From CAIUPE01 sp046092445 (GTDB lineage: Bacteria > Pseudomonadota > Alphaproteobacteria > Rhizobiales > Beijerinckiaceae), in contig JBJTDR010000027.1 of assembly GCA_046092445.1 (NCBI GenBank), positions 1 through 36,515 of the forward strand: DNA of 36,515 nucleotides. Direction: 5' to 3'. Shown here piece by piece: positions 1-7,656 of this stretch. The position numbers and the translations under genes were made by a program. The notes under the pieces were generated by a model. That model made no database searches and was not told the origin of the DNA. It saw only the letters and a list, made by a program, of their open reading frames with translations. How positions within the stretch are numbered: the first letter of the stretch is position 1; each line of letters begins with the position of its first letter.

Positions 1-1352
1 GCGCGTGGTGAACCGATAAACTGTTCCGTTTTGACCTGGAAGCGCCAGACGAGGGCGGCTCCGGCGCAGGCGAGGGACAGGACGAAGCCGGCCCACACGC
101 CTGCGGGGCCTAAACCGCCCCAATGCGCGAGGGCATAGCCGCTCGGCAGGGCGACAATCCAATAGGCAATGGCGGAGACGGTTGCAGGCCAGGCAGTATC
201 GGACAGGCCGCGCAGTGCGCCGAGCATGGAGGATTGGACCGCATCGCTGATCTGCATGGGGGCGAAGGTCAGAAAGATGAGGGTGGCTACGGCGACCACT
301 TCCGCGTCTTCGGTGATCAAACGGGCCACGGCCTCGCCACGGAACACGAGCAGCCATGCCGCTCCCGTCAGCCATATCAATGCCAGCGACAGAGCGGCAT
401 AGGCAATCGGGCGCAATGCGCTAAAATTCTCCGCGCCCCGTTCCTGCGCGACCCTGATGGCGACGGCTCCTGCCACGCCCAGTGGCAGCATATAGAGCAG
501 CGAGCCGATAGATTGGGCGACCTGATTGCCTGCAAGGGCTACCGTGCCGAAGCTCCCAATCATGAGCGTTGCGACGCCGACGGCAGCGGTTTCAACCGCG
601 TACATCGCACCGAGTGGTGCGCCTTCAACGGCTGTGACCTTAATCTCCGTCATATCGACCTTACGGCGCAACCTCAGGCGGCGCTGCGAGGCCGCAACTT
701 GCCACCATGTCCATGCGGCCAGAAGCGCCAAGGTTTCCGCGATCAATGCGGCCAGTCCCGCGCCGGTCAAGCCCAGCATGGGCAAGGGGCCTATGCCCCA
801 GATCAAGGCATAATTGAGGGGGATGTTGATGATGACGGCCATAAACGCGAAGATTGTGCCGAGCCAAGGCCGATCAATCGCCTCGAAGGCGGATTTGAAG
901 ACGGTGAGCATCGAGAAGGGAATGAGGAAGAGCGCGATCAAGGTCCAGTAGGCAGGCAGGGCGGCAATGACTGCTTCCGGTTGGCCGAGAAGTGGCAGGA
1001 GCGGAAAGATCGCTCCCATGACCAAGGCTGCGCCAACCCCGACCATGGCACCGAGCGCCAGGCCGCTGCGCAGGAGGGTCGGGATGCGACGAAAGGTGCG
1101 CGCACCATGGGCATGACCGATGCGGACCGATAGCGCGGACAGAAGGCCGAAAATCGTCGCGTAGAAAATCACAGCCACCGCAGTGGTCAACCCAACGGCT
1201 GCTAATGGCACAGGCCCGAGAGGCGCGAGCATGATGGAATCTGTGACGCCGATGAGGGTGGAGGCTGACAAGCTCATGACGATTGGAAGCGTCAGGCCGA
1301 AGATGCCGGGCACTTCGTTCCAGATTGCGCGAATGATGCTGCCTTTGGCCAC
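1..1352 (-). CDS. MATE family multidrug/toxin efflux transporter (C-terminus cut by window edge)
   Basis: A Na+- or H+-coupled exporter of cationic drugs and metabolites in the inner membrane, of the NorM/MATE type. The frame is open from a GTG at 1352 to the window edge, about 450 codons, which is close to the family's usual 450-470, so only a few residues are missing. I chose the GTG because AGGAG lies just upstream (about 1358-1364) and the protein then starts in the usual MATE way, with a short amphipathic N-terminus before TM1 (LTLPIVMSLSASTLIGVTDS, then MLAPLGPVPLAAVGLT). Hydrophobic segments repeat throughout, as expected for 12 TMs. It is divergently placed relative to nothing obvious, and the DUF2256 gene lies upstream on the same strand, 124 nt away. 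The substrate cannot be told from sequence. Confidence 0.9.
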   Translation of the reverse strand, partial: MAKGSIIRAIWNEVPGIFGLTLPIVMSLSASTLIGVTDSIMLAPLGPVPLAAVGLTTAVAVIFYATIFGLLSALSVRIGHAHGARTFRRIPTLLRSGLALGAMVGVGAALVMGAIFPLLPLLGQPEAVIAALPAYWTLIALFLIPFSMLTVFKSAFEAIDRPWLGTIFAFMAVIINIPLNYALIWGIGPLPMLGLTGAGLAALIAETLALLAAWTWWQVAASQRRLRLRRKVDMTEIKVTAVEGAPLGAMYAVETAAVGVATLMIGSFGTVALAGNQVAQSIGSLLYMLPLGVAGAVAIRVAQERGAENFSALRPIAYAALSLALIWLTGAAWLLVFRGEAVARLITEDAEVVAVATLIFLTFAPMQISDAVQSSMLGALRGLSDTAWPATVSAIAYWIVALPSGYALAHWGGLGPAGVWAGFVLSLACAGAALVWRFQVKTEQFIGSPR

Positions 1353-1476
1353 GTATTCTCCTGCTTGATGCCTAATCAGTTCCGGAATGATATCTCTATC
1401 TTCTGTGACAAAGGTATGTCCACTTTGTGTGGCTTGTTGCGCCTGAAGAACGCCAGCGGTGTTGGCGTGACGGTGT

Positions 1477-1623
1477 TTAGTGCGGAGCCTTCCTGGCGTC
1501 GCCACGGCAGCGGTCGGAGCAATATTTGACCTCGTCCCAGATTTTTTCCCATTTTTTGCGCCAGGTGAAGGGGCGATTGCAAACGGGGCAGGTTTTCGTG
1601 GGCAAATCGCTTTTCTTTCTCAT
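1477..1623 (-). CDS. DUF2256 small zinc-ribbon-like protein
   Basis: A 48-residue protein that is easily missed because of its size. It reads MRKKSDLPTKTCPVC at the N-terminus and has two Cys pairs (C12/C15 and C36/C40) around a Trp-rich basic centre (FTWRKKWEKIWDEVKYCSDR). This is the pattern of the DUF2256 family. Four cysteines suggest a bound zinc, which is inference. The family has no proven function, but its genes are frequently found beside cryptochrome/photolyase genes, and here it is divergent from the SDR-photolyase pair with about 110 nt between the starts. A role in the light or oxidative-damage response is plausible from context only. Confidence 0.85.
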   Translation of the reverse strand: MRKKSDLPTKTCPVCNRPFTWRKKWEKIWDEVKYCSDRCRGDARKAPH

Positions 1624-1733
1624 GGGGGGCATTCGGGCCTCGGCGTGCAATCCGTCATTGATTGGGGTACGTATAGTCGAAAGTGTAAAATATGGCGAGC
1701 GCGTGCGGGCTTTCCCGCCGGCAAGGGGGGGGT

Positions 1734-2477
1734 ATGGGTGGTGTGATCGTTGTTTTTGGCGGTGCAGGCGGGATTGGCGAAGTAACGGCGCGGGCGGTGA
1801 CTGCGAAGGGCTATCGCGCGCATCTTGTGGGACGCAATGAGGCGCGTCTGGCTGCGGCTGCAGGCTCGATTGCGGGCGCGACCTATTCTGTTGCGGATGT
1901 GGCCGATTCTGGGGCGATTACGCAGGCTGTTTCTGCTGCTGCGGAGCAGGGCGGCGGGGCGCTTGCGGGGCTTTGCTATGCGGCAGGCACGATTACGCTG
2001 AAGCCGGTGGCGCGGATCAGCGAAGCGGACGTGTTGAATGATTTCCGGATCAATGCGCTCGGGGCGTTTCAGGCAGTCCAAGCGGCATTGCCGGCGTTGA
2101 AGGCGTATGAGGGCACGGCCTCGATTGTGCTGTTCTCGACCGTTGCCGTGCAACAGGGATTTACGGCGCATGCGTCGATCGCTATGGCGAAGGGGGCGGT
2201 GGAGGCATTGACCCTGTCGCTTGCAGCAGAACTCGCGCCGAAAATCCGTGTCAATTGCATCGCGCCATCGCTGACGCGGACCGAACTCGCGGCTCCGCTT
2301 CTGGGCAACGAGACGATGGTCAATGCGATTGGCGGGATGCACGCACTGCAAAGGCTGGGCGAGGCGGACGATGTTGCACCACTCGCTGCCTTGCTCTTGT
2401 CGGACGAGGCAGGCTGGATCACGGGGCAGAGTATCGGGGTTGATGGCGGCCGTGCGCGGCTCCGGACGAAGGGTTAA
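1734..2477 (+). CDS. SDR-family protein, photolyase-linked, catalytic Tyr replaced
   Basis: A Rossmann-fold short-chain dehydrogenase/reductase of 247 residues. The nucleotide-binding glycine motif FGGAGGIGE is at residues 8-16 and the C-terminal half has the SDR pattern (RVNCIAPS, then GWITGQSIGVDGG). I start it at ATG 1734, where a purine run (AAGGGGGGGG) sits upstream and homology begins at once. An in-frame ATG at 1692 would add 14 unlike residues. The usual catalytic tetrad is damaged: Ser135 and Lys153 are present, but the YxxxK tyrosine position is Ile149 (ASIAMAK), and the NNAG motif reads YAAG. Its stop lies 5 nt before the photolyase start, so the two are surely co-transcribed. It may bind NAD(P) or flavin without normal SDR catalysis. 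The function is unknown. Confidence 0.88.
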   Translation: MGGVIVVFGGAGGIGEVTARAVTAKGYRAHLVGRNEARLAAAAGSIAGATYSVADVADSGAITQAVSAAAEQGGGALAGLCYAAGTITLKPVARISEADVLNDFRINALGAFQAVQAALPALKAYEGTASIVLFSTVAVQQGFTAHASIAMAKGAVEALTLSLAAELAPKIRVNCIAPSLTRTELAAPLLGNETMVNAIGGMHALQRLGEADDVAPLAALLLSDEAGWITGQSIGVDGGRARLRTKG

Positions 2478-2482
2478 GCGGT

Positions 2483-4003
2483 TTGAAAATGCTCAGGCTT
2501 GTGCTGGGCGATCAATTGACGCGGGAGCTCGCTTCTCTCAAGGATATTGATCGCGAACGGGACGTGATCCTGATGGCCGAGGTGGCGGATGAGACGGTGT
2601 ATGTGCCACATCATCCGCAAAAAATCGCCTTTATCTTCTCGGCGATGCGGCATTTTGCCGAGCGGTTAAAGGGCGAGGGGTTTCAGGTTGAGTATATCAT
2701 GCTGGATGACCCCGATAATTCGGGCTCGTTCGAGGGGGAAGTCGCGCGCTGTATTTCCCGTCATGGTGCGCGGAAGATTGTGCTGACGGAGCCGGGTGAA
2801 TTTCGGGTTCTGGCGATGATGGAGGGATGGGCCGAGAAATTCGGTATTCCCGTTGAAATTCGAACCGATGACAGGTTTTTCTGTGATCGCGCCGGATTTG
2901 CCCGCTGGGCGGACGGACGCAAGCAATTGCGGATGGAGTTCTTCTATCGCGAGATGCGGCGGGAGAGCGGATTTCTGATGGATGGCGACGCGCCTGCGGG
3001 TGGCCAATGGAATTATGACAGCGACAACCGCAAGCCCCTGCCGGGCGGGTTGGGCCTGCCGCGGCGGGCGCGGTTCGAGCCGGACGGGATCACGCGGGAG
3101 GTTCTTGCGCTCGTGCGGGAGCGGTTCAAAACGCATTATGGAACGCTCGAGCCGTTTGGCTGGGGCGTGACGCGTGCGGATGCGCTCGTGGCGCTCGATC
3201 ATTTTATCGCGGCGTGTCTGCCCTCCTTCGGAGATGTGCAGGATGCGATGAAGCAGGGTGAGCCGTTTCTGTTTCACGCGCTCCTGTCGCCCTATCTCAA
3301 TTGCGGCTTGCTGACGGCGCGGGAAGTGTGCGAGCGGGCGGAGCTTGCCTATCGCGCGGATCTCGCGCCGCTCAACGCGGTTGAAGGGTTCATCCGGCAG
3401 ATCCTCGGATGGCGGGAATATGTGCGCGGGATCTACTGGCTGAAAATGCCGGATTATGCCGATACGAACGCGCTGTCGGCTGACCGGAAGCTGCCCGATT
3501 TCTACTGGACGGGCGAGACGAACATGAACTGCCTGCGCCAATGCGTCTCCGACACGATGCAGAATGCCTATGCACATCATATCCAGCGTCTGATGGTGTT
3601 GGGCAATTTCGCGCTGCTTGCGGGGATTGCACCACGCGAGATCGAGGCGTGGTATCTGGCGGTTTATGCGGATGCCTATGAATGGGTCGAATTGCCGAAT
3701 GTGCATGGCATGGTGCTGTATGCCGATGGTGGATTATTGGCGTCAAAGCCCTATGCGGCTTCGGGCGCCTATATCGACCGGATGAGCGATTATTGCAAAG
3801 GCTGCGTCTATGACGTGAAGCAGAAAACTGGTGAAAAAGCGTGTCCTTTCAATATTTTATACTGGAAATTTATGATCAGGAACGAGGCTGTTCTTGCGGG
3901 TAATCCGCGTATGGCAATGCCGTTCAGGACGCTTCATGCGATGGATGAAGAGCGGCGTCATAAGATTGAAGTGGAAGCAGAGGCATTTTTAGCCGGGCTT
4001 TAG
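2483..4003 (+). CDS. phrB: Iron-sulfur bacterial cryptochrome/(6-4) photolyase (FeS-BCP, PhrB type)
   Basis: A light-driven repair enzyme for (6-4) photoproducts. It carries FAD and a [4Fe-4S] cluster, and in studied members a dimethyl-ribityllumazine antenna. The product has 506 residues, against about 507 for Agrobacterium PhrB. The four cluster cysteines are visible at C350, C438, C441 and C454 (CKGC, then ACPF), the same numbers I remember for PhrB. The paired histidines of the (6-4) active site are at 365-366 (NAYAHHIQR). The FAD domain is recognisable by GWREYVRGIYW and YADAYEWVELPNV. The start is TTG 2483, 9 nt after GAAGGG. ATG 2489 is a possible alternative but is too far from that site. 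It is second in the SDR-photolyase operon. Confidence 0.95.
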   Translation: MKMLRLVLGDQLTRELASLKDIDRERDVILMAEVADETVYVPHHPQKIAFIFSAMRHFAERLKGEGFQVEYIMLDDPDNSGSFEGEVARCISRHGARKIVLTEPGEFRVLAMMEGWAEKFGIPVEIRTDDRFFCDRAGFARWADGRKQLRMEFFYREMRRESGFLMDGDAPAGGQWNYDSDNRKPLPGGLGLPRRARFEPDGITREVLALVRERFKTHYGTLEPFGWGVTRADALVALDHFIAACLPSFGDVQDAMKQGEPFLFHALLSPYLNCGLLTAREVCERAELAYRADLAPLNAVEGFIRQILGWREYVRGIYWLKMPDYADTNALSADRKLPDFYWTGETNMNCLRQCVSDTMQNAYAHHIQRLMVLGNFALLAGIAPREIEAWYLAVYADAYEWVELPNVHGMVLYADGGLLASKPYAASGAYIDRMSDYCKGCVYDVKQKTGEKACPFNILYWKFMIRNEAVLAGNPRMAMPFRTLHAMDEERRHKIEVEAEAFLAGL

Positions 4004-4142
4004 ATTGGCGCGATGCTGGGCGCGTGAGAGAACTTATTGCCCGGTTGACGTCATTATTGTCCCTCGAGCGAATGAGAGGCTTGGACTTTTCGACGGTGCT
4101 AGATTATTGGCTAGAGCTGAAACACAGGATGACTTTGGCACG

Positions 4143-4745
4143 ATGAGTTCGAACGCACCGCGCATGTCACATGTGCTGAACGGGATTGCCGGGTCCGGCG
4201 ATAGCCCGCGGATCACGGTCGGCGAGATTATGCAGGCTCTGGGTGCTCGGGCGTTCTCGCTGTTGATTGTCGTGATGGGCCTGCCGAACAGCCTGCCCAT
4301 GCCGCCGCCCATCGCACTGATTTCCGGATTTTTGCTGGCGTTCATCTCGATCCAGATTTTGATCGGGTGGCCGTCGCCTTGGCTGCCGCCATCGGTGTTG
4401 AAGAAATCGCTCGCCCGCTCTGATGTGGCGCGCGCGGTCTCAACCGCAATGCCGTGGGTGATCTGGGTCGAACGTCTGGCGAAACCGCGGCTGAAATTGT
4501 TGCAGCATGATCTGGCGTGGCGCGTGGTGGGGTCGGGGCTGTTGCTCCTTTCGCTCGCACTCATCGCCGCCGTACCGGTATTCGGGCAGATTCCGCTCGG
4601 TATTGCGTTTTGCCTGATAGGACTTGGTCTTGTCGAGCGCGACGGCATTCTGGTGCTGGCCGGCTTTTTGCTCGGCGCGATTGGTGTCGGCTTATCGATC
4701 GGGTTCGTGCTTGCGTTGGTGACGGGCGCGGAAAAGATTTTTTAG
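4143..4745 (+). CDS. ExoD-family exopolysaccharide synthesis membrane protein
   Basis: A 200-residue integral membrane protein resembling ExoD of Sinorhizobium, which is needed for normal exopolysaccharide production and alkali tolerance. The family signature is clear: a short cytoplasmic N-terminus with ITVGEIMQALGARAFSLLIV, then MGLPNSLPMPPPIALISGF, followed by four to five TM segments. I start it at ATG 4143, which gives the usual ExoD length. An in-frame TTG at 4005 would add 46 unlike residues. It follows the photolyase by 139 nt on the same strand and could be read through from it. The biochemical activity of ExoD proteins is not known. Confidence 0.87.
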   Translation: MSSNAPRMSHVLNGIAGSGDSPRITVGEIMQALGARAFSLLIVVMGLPNSLPMPPPIALISGFLLAFISIQILIGWPSPWLPPSVLKKSLARSDVARAVSTAMPWVIWVERLAKPRLKLLQHDLAWRVVGSGLLLLSLALIAAVPVFGQIPLGIAFCLIGLGLVERDGILVLAGFLLGAIGVGLSIGFVLALVTGAEKIF

Positions 4746-4776
4746 GGTTTTAATATTATTGAAGGATGAAACCGCA

Positions 4777-5067
4777 ATGTCTCTGATCAGTCATCCCTCT
4801 CATCCGGGTGAAGTTCTGCAAGAGCTTTATCTTAAGCCGCTGGCGTTGAGCGCCTTTGCGCTGGCGAAACGTGTTCACGTTCCCCGCACGCGGATTGAGC
4901 GATTGGTCAGGGGTGATAATGCGCTCACGGCGGATACCGCGATGCGTTTTGCCAAAGTGTTTGGAACAACGCCGGAATATTGGATGAACCTGCAGCGGGC
5001 ATGGGATCTGGCGCGGGCTCAGGAACGCATCGATGTTTCTGATATCGAGCCATTGGCGGCAGCTTAA
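4777..5067 (+). CDS. higA: HigA-family antitoxin / XRE-type regulator, without a HigB partner
   Basis: A 96-residue DNA-binding protein with the HigA pattern: HPGEVLQELYLKPLALSAFALA, a helix-turn-helix, then the family's GTTPEYWMNLQRAWDL. HigA proteins repress their own operon and neutralise the ribosome-dependent RNase HigB. Normally higB lies directly upstream, but here the upstream 31 nt hold no gene and the next gene is exoD. Downstream is the convergent radC, so there is no toxin on either side. The start is ATG 4777, with GAAGGA about 10 nt upstream. An in-frame TTG 18 nt earlier is possible. It may be a domesticated regulator or an anti-addiction remnant. Confidence 0.85.
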   Translation: MSLISHPSHPGEVLQELYLKPLALSAFALAKRVHVPRTRIERLVRGDNALTADTAMRFAKVFGTTPEYWMNLQRAWDLARAQERIDVSDIEPLAAA

Positions 5068-5079
5068 CGTCACAAATGA

Positions 5080-5793
5080 TCAGATGAGGTTCATCCCCCT
5101 CAGGCTGGAATGGCCCTGTCTGCCGATGATGATGTGATCATGCACCATGACGCCGAGTGGTTTGCCGGCATCCATAATCTGGCGGGTCATGCTGATATCG
5201 GCCGATGAGGGCGTGGGGTCGCCCGACGGGTGGTTGTGGACGAGGATGACAGCCGAGGCGGCGAGCTCCAAGGCGCGTTTGATCACCTCGCGCGGATAGA
5301 CAGGCGTATGGTCGACGGTACCGGTTTGCTGGACTTCGTCGGCGATCAGGCCGTTGCGCTTGTCAAGAAACAGGATGCGAAAGATTTCGCGATTCTCGAA
5401 GGCCATTGCGGCGCGGCAATAATCAATCACGGACGACCAGGAACCAAGCACCTGACGTCTGTCGATGCCGCCGCGAATGAATTGCTGTACGGCGGCTTCG
5501 ATGACCTTGAAATCGGTCGCAACTGAATCGCCTACTCCCTTGAATTCGAGCAGACGTGCGCGTGGCGCGCTGATGGCGGCAGCGAATGACCCGAATTCCG
5601 CGATCAGGCGCTTGGCCAGCGGTTTGACATCGCCGCGCGGGATGGTGCGGAACAGGATAAGTTCCATCAATTCATAGTCCTGAAGGCCAGCAACTCCTGC
5701 GTTCAGGAAGCGATTTTTCAACCTATGGCGGTGTCCCGTCGCGTGATCCGCCTCCAGCTCGCTTTTTGGCTTGGAGGGGTCGATCTTCGACAT
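5080..5793 (-). CDS. radC: RadC-family JAB/MPN-domain protein
   Basis: A 237-residue RadC/UPF0758 protein. It has an N-terminal helix-hairpin-helix region (LLEFKGVGDSVATDFKVIEA, residues 81-100) and a C-terminal JAB1/MPN metalloprotease-like domain. The complete JAMM zinc motif is present: H186, H188, S196 and D199 in HNHPSGDPTPSSAD. The old assignment to DNA repair was withdrawn for E. coli and the true role is unsettled. The start is ATG 5793, with GAGG upstream, 17 nt after the map stop. The longer in-frame version would overlap map. It is probably transcribed with map, and is convergent with higA (12 nt between stops). Confidence 0.93.
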   Translation of the reverse strand: MSKIDPSKPKSELEADHATGHRHRLKNRFLNAGVAGLQDYELMELILFRTIPRGDVKPLAKRLIAEFGSFAAAISAPRARLLEFKGVGDSVATDFKVIEAAVQQFIRGGIDRRQVLGSWSSVIDYCRAAMAFENREIFRILFLDKRNGLIADEVQQTGTVDHTPVYPREVIKRALELAASAVILVHNHPSGDPTPSSADISMTRQIMDAGKPLGVMVHDHIIIGRQGHSSLRGMNLI

Positions 5794-5809
5794 GGGGGCC
5801 TCGTGCGGA

Positions 5810-6634
5810 TCAGGGTGGATAGGGCGGCTTTGTGTAGCCCTTGGGGGAGAGTGTAAAAATTTCACAACCGGTATCGGTCACACCAATTGTATGTTCGAAC
5901 TGGGCGGACAGCGAACGGTCGCGGGTGACGGCAGTCCAGCCATCATTGAGGACTTTGACCTCCGGACGGCCGAGATTGATCATGGGTTCAACGGTGAAGA
6001 GCATGCCGGCCCGGAGCGGTACGCCTTCGCGGCGATTGCCGTAATGCAGGATATTGGGTTCGTCATGGAAAAGGCGGCCGAGGCCGTGGCCACAAAAGTC
6101 GCGGACAACGGAGCAGCGTTCGACTTCGGCGAAGGTCTGGATCGCGTGGCCGATGTCACCCGTTGTCGCGCCGGGCTTGATGGCGGAGAGGCCGATCATG
6201 AGTGATCCATAGGTGACATCGATCAGGCGTTCTGCACGGCGGGAGACTTCGCCCACGCAATACATGCGGCTTGAGTCGCCGTGCCAGCCATCGACGACCA
6301 AGGTAATGTCAATATTGACGATATCGCCCTCGCGCAGCGGTTTGTCATTCGGAATGCCGTGACAGACGACATGGTTGATGGAGGTGCAGATGGATTTCGG
6401 GAATCCGCGATAATGCAGGGGCGCCGGATAGGCGTTGTGCGCCATGGCAAAATCGAAACAGATTTTGTCGAGCCGGTCAGTTGTGACTCCGGGCTTGACG
6501 AAATCGGTGATCATGTCGAGCGCTTCGGCAGCCAGACGCCCGGCCTTGCGCATGCCGGCGAAACCCTCCTCACCGAAGAGCTTGATTTCGCCCGGGCGGC
6601 GACGGCTTGTTTGCGTCGCATCAACAAAGGTCAT
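5810..6634 (-). CDS. map: Methionine aminopeptidase, type I
   Basis: Removes the initiator methionine from nascent proteins in the cytoplasm. The 274-residue product aligns along its length with E. coli Map and keeps all five metal ligands: D109 (NIDIT), D120 (HGDSS), H183 (CGHGLG), E216 (FTVEPM) and E247 (QFEHT). The active-site H92 (VVCHGIPND) is also present. It has about 10 extra N-terminal residues relative to E. coli, with the ATG at 6634. radC follows 17 nt after the stop. The upstream 215 nt to the PanB-like gene hold no coding sequence and should contain the promoter. Confidence 0.96.
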   Translation of the reverse strand: MTFVDATQTSRRRPGEIKLFGEEGFAGMRKAGRLAAEALDMITDFVKPGVTTDRLDKICFDFAMAHNAYPAPLHYRGFPKSICTSINHVVCHGIPNDKPLREGDIVNIDITLVVDGWHGDSSRMYCVGEVSRRAERLIDVTYGSLMIGLSAIKPGATTGDIGHAIQTFAEVERCSVVRDFCGHGLGRLFHDEPNILHYGNRREGVPLRAGMLFTVEPMINLGRPEVKVLNDGWTAVTRDRSLSAQFEHTIGVTDTGCEIFTLSPKGYTKPPYPP

Positions 6635-6849
6635 GGGCGCGGTGTCCTGATTGAAAGCAGCTCCCCTATGAGATGAGGCAAAGTGCGTCCGGTTTCAAGA
6701 GCGAGTTTGACAAGGAGGCACTGACGGGCGCGAATTCCCGGTGAATAAGGGTGCTGGAATGCACGCACTCCACCTAGATGCTAAAATTTACAAAGTGGCC
6801 GCTCCTCGATCCTCCGTCGGTCGTTATCTCGTAAAGTCTCGCAATTGAC

Positions 6850-7644
6850 CTATTTCATCTTGTTAAGGAACGAGGTCAGTTCCTTTTCAGCCATCCTGAC
6901 GATGTGCTTTTCCTCCGGATAGGCACCTGAGCGCACGTCTGAGATAAACTCGGAGAAGGCCGCCACGCGCTCTTTTTGCAGCCGATCGAATTCGGCCGCG
7001 AAATTGCGGTATACTTTGGAGTGCCGGGGCATGTGGCCGCGATTTGTGCCGAGAATATCCTCGGCGAAGAGATATTGCGCGTCGCAGCCCGGACCGGCTC
7101 CCATCGACCAGAGCAGAAGGTTGAGCCGCTGGCTGATGGCGCTTGCAACCTCCACGGGGACGACTTCGATCTCGACGGCGAATGCCCCCGCCTGCTCGTA
7201 GGCCTTGCATTCTTCGAACAAAGCGTACGCCGCCTCTGCTGTTTTTCCGACTGCGCGGAAGCCGCCTGTCCATGTGGCGCGTGAGGGGACCAAGCCGACA
7301 TGGCCAACGACCGGGATATGGTCCTCGGCAAGGTAATGCACCGTCTCAAGGCCGCCGCTGCAATAGATGGCATCTCCGTCAGCTTGCAGCATTTTCCCTG
7401 CAAACCGGCGATACTCGTCGCGCGAGCCATATTCGAGATGTGTCATGCCCGTCATCGAGAACAGGCTTGGGGCGACCTCGCGATAGCGCGGATGTGTGAG
7501 CAATTCGGGAGGGAGCGACACGACATCGATCCCTGCCTGCTCCGCAGCTTCCGCTTCTTCGATGGTGAAGATGCGGAGCATCGTTAATTGACCCTGACCC
7601 TTGCGGCTTCGCAGGTCGGCGACGGTTGGCCTTTTTCGAGACAT
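6850..7644 (-). CDS. PanB-like (ketopantoate hydroxymethyltransferase fold) protein, divergent active site
   Basis: A 264-residue protein of the PEP/pyruvate TIM-barrel superfamily, closest in pattern to PanB. GHVGLVPS (residues 114-121), GGFRAVGKT, VEIEVVPVEVASAI and EDILG all follow PanB. However, the metal and substrate ligands I recall for E. coli PanB look changed when aligned by eye: D45 becomes Pro45, D84 falls at about Gly66, and the KxE pair (K112/E114) becomes Tyr94/Ser96. Only the E181 equivalent (E160) and the GH histidine (H115) remain. It is unlikely to make ketopantoate. It is the last gene of the LacI-linked ABC/desaturase operon. The ATG at 7644 lies 12 nt after the desaturase stop, with AAGGAA overlapping that stop, so translation is probably coupled. 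The real substrate is unknown. Confidence 0.82.
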   Translation of the reverse strand: MSRKRPTVADLRSRKGQGQLTMLRIFTIEEAEAAEQAGIDVVSLPPELLTHPRYREVAPSLFSMTGMTHLEYGSRDEYRRFAGKMLQADGDAIYCSGGLETVHYLAEDHIPVVGHVGLVPSRATWTGGFRAVGKTAEAAYALFEECKAYEQAGAFAVEIEVVPVEVASAISQRLNLLLWSMGAGPGCDAQYLFAEDILGTNRGHMPRHSKVYRNFAAEFDRLQKERVAAFSEFISDVRSGAYPEEKHIVRMAEKELTSFLNKMK

Positions 7645-7656
7645 GAGTGGATTTCC

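Noticed and set aside
123..1133. Long plus-strand open frame of 336 codons
   Set aside because: It is rich in Gly, Arg and Asp with no protein-like pattern and lies opposite the clear MATE transporter frame, which begins with GTG and runs off the window.
2666..3706. Minus-strand frame of 346 codons opposite the photolyase
   Set aside because: It is antisense to an unmistakable FeS photolyase and its composition (Arg/His-rich) is typical of a shadow frame.
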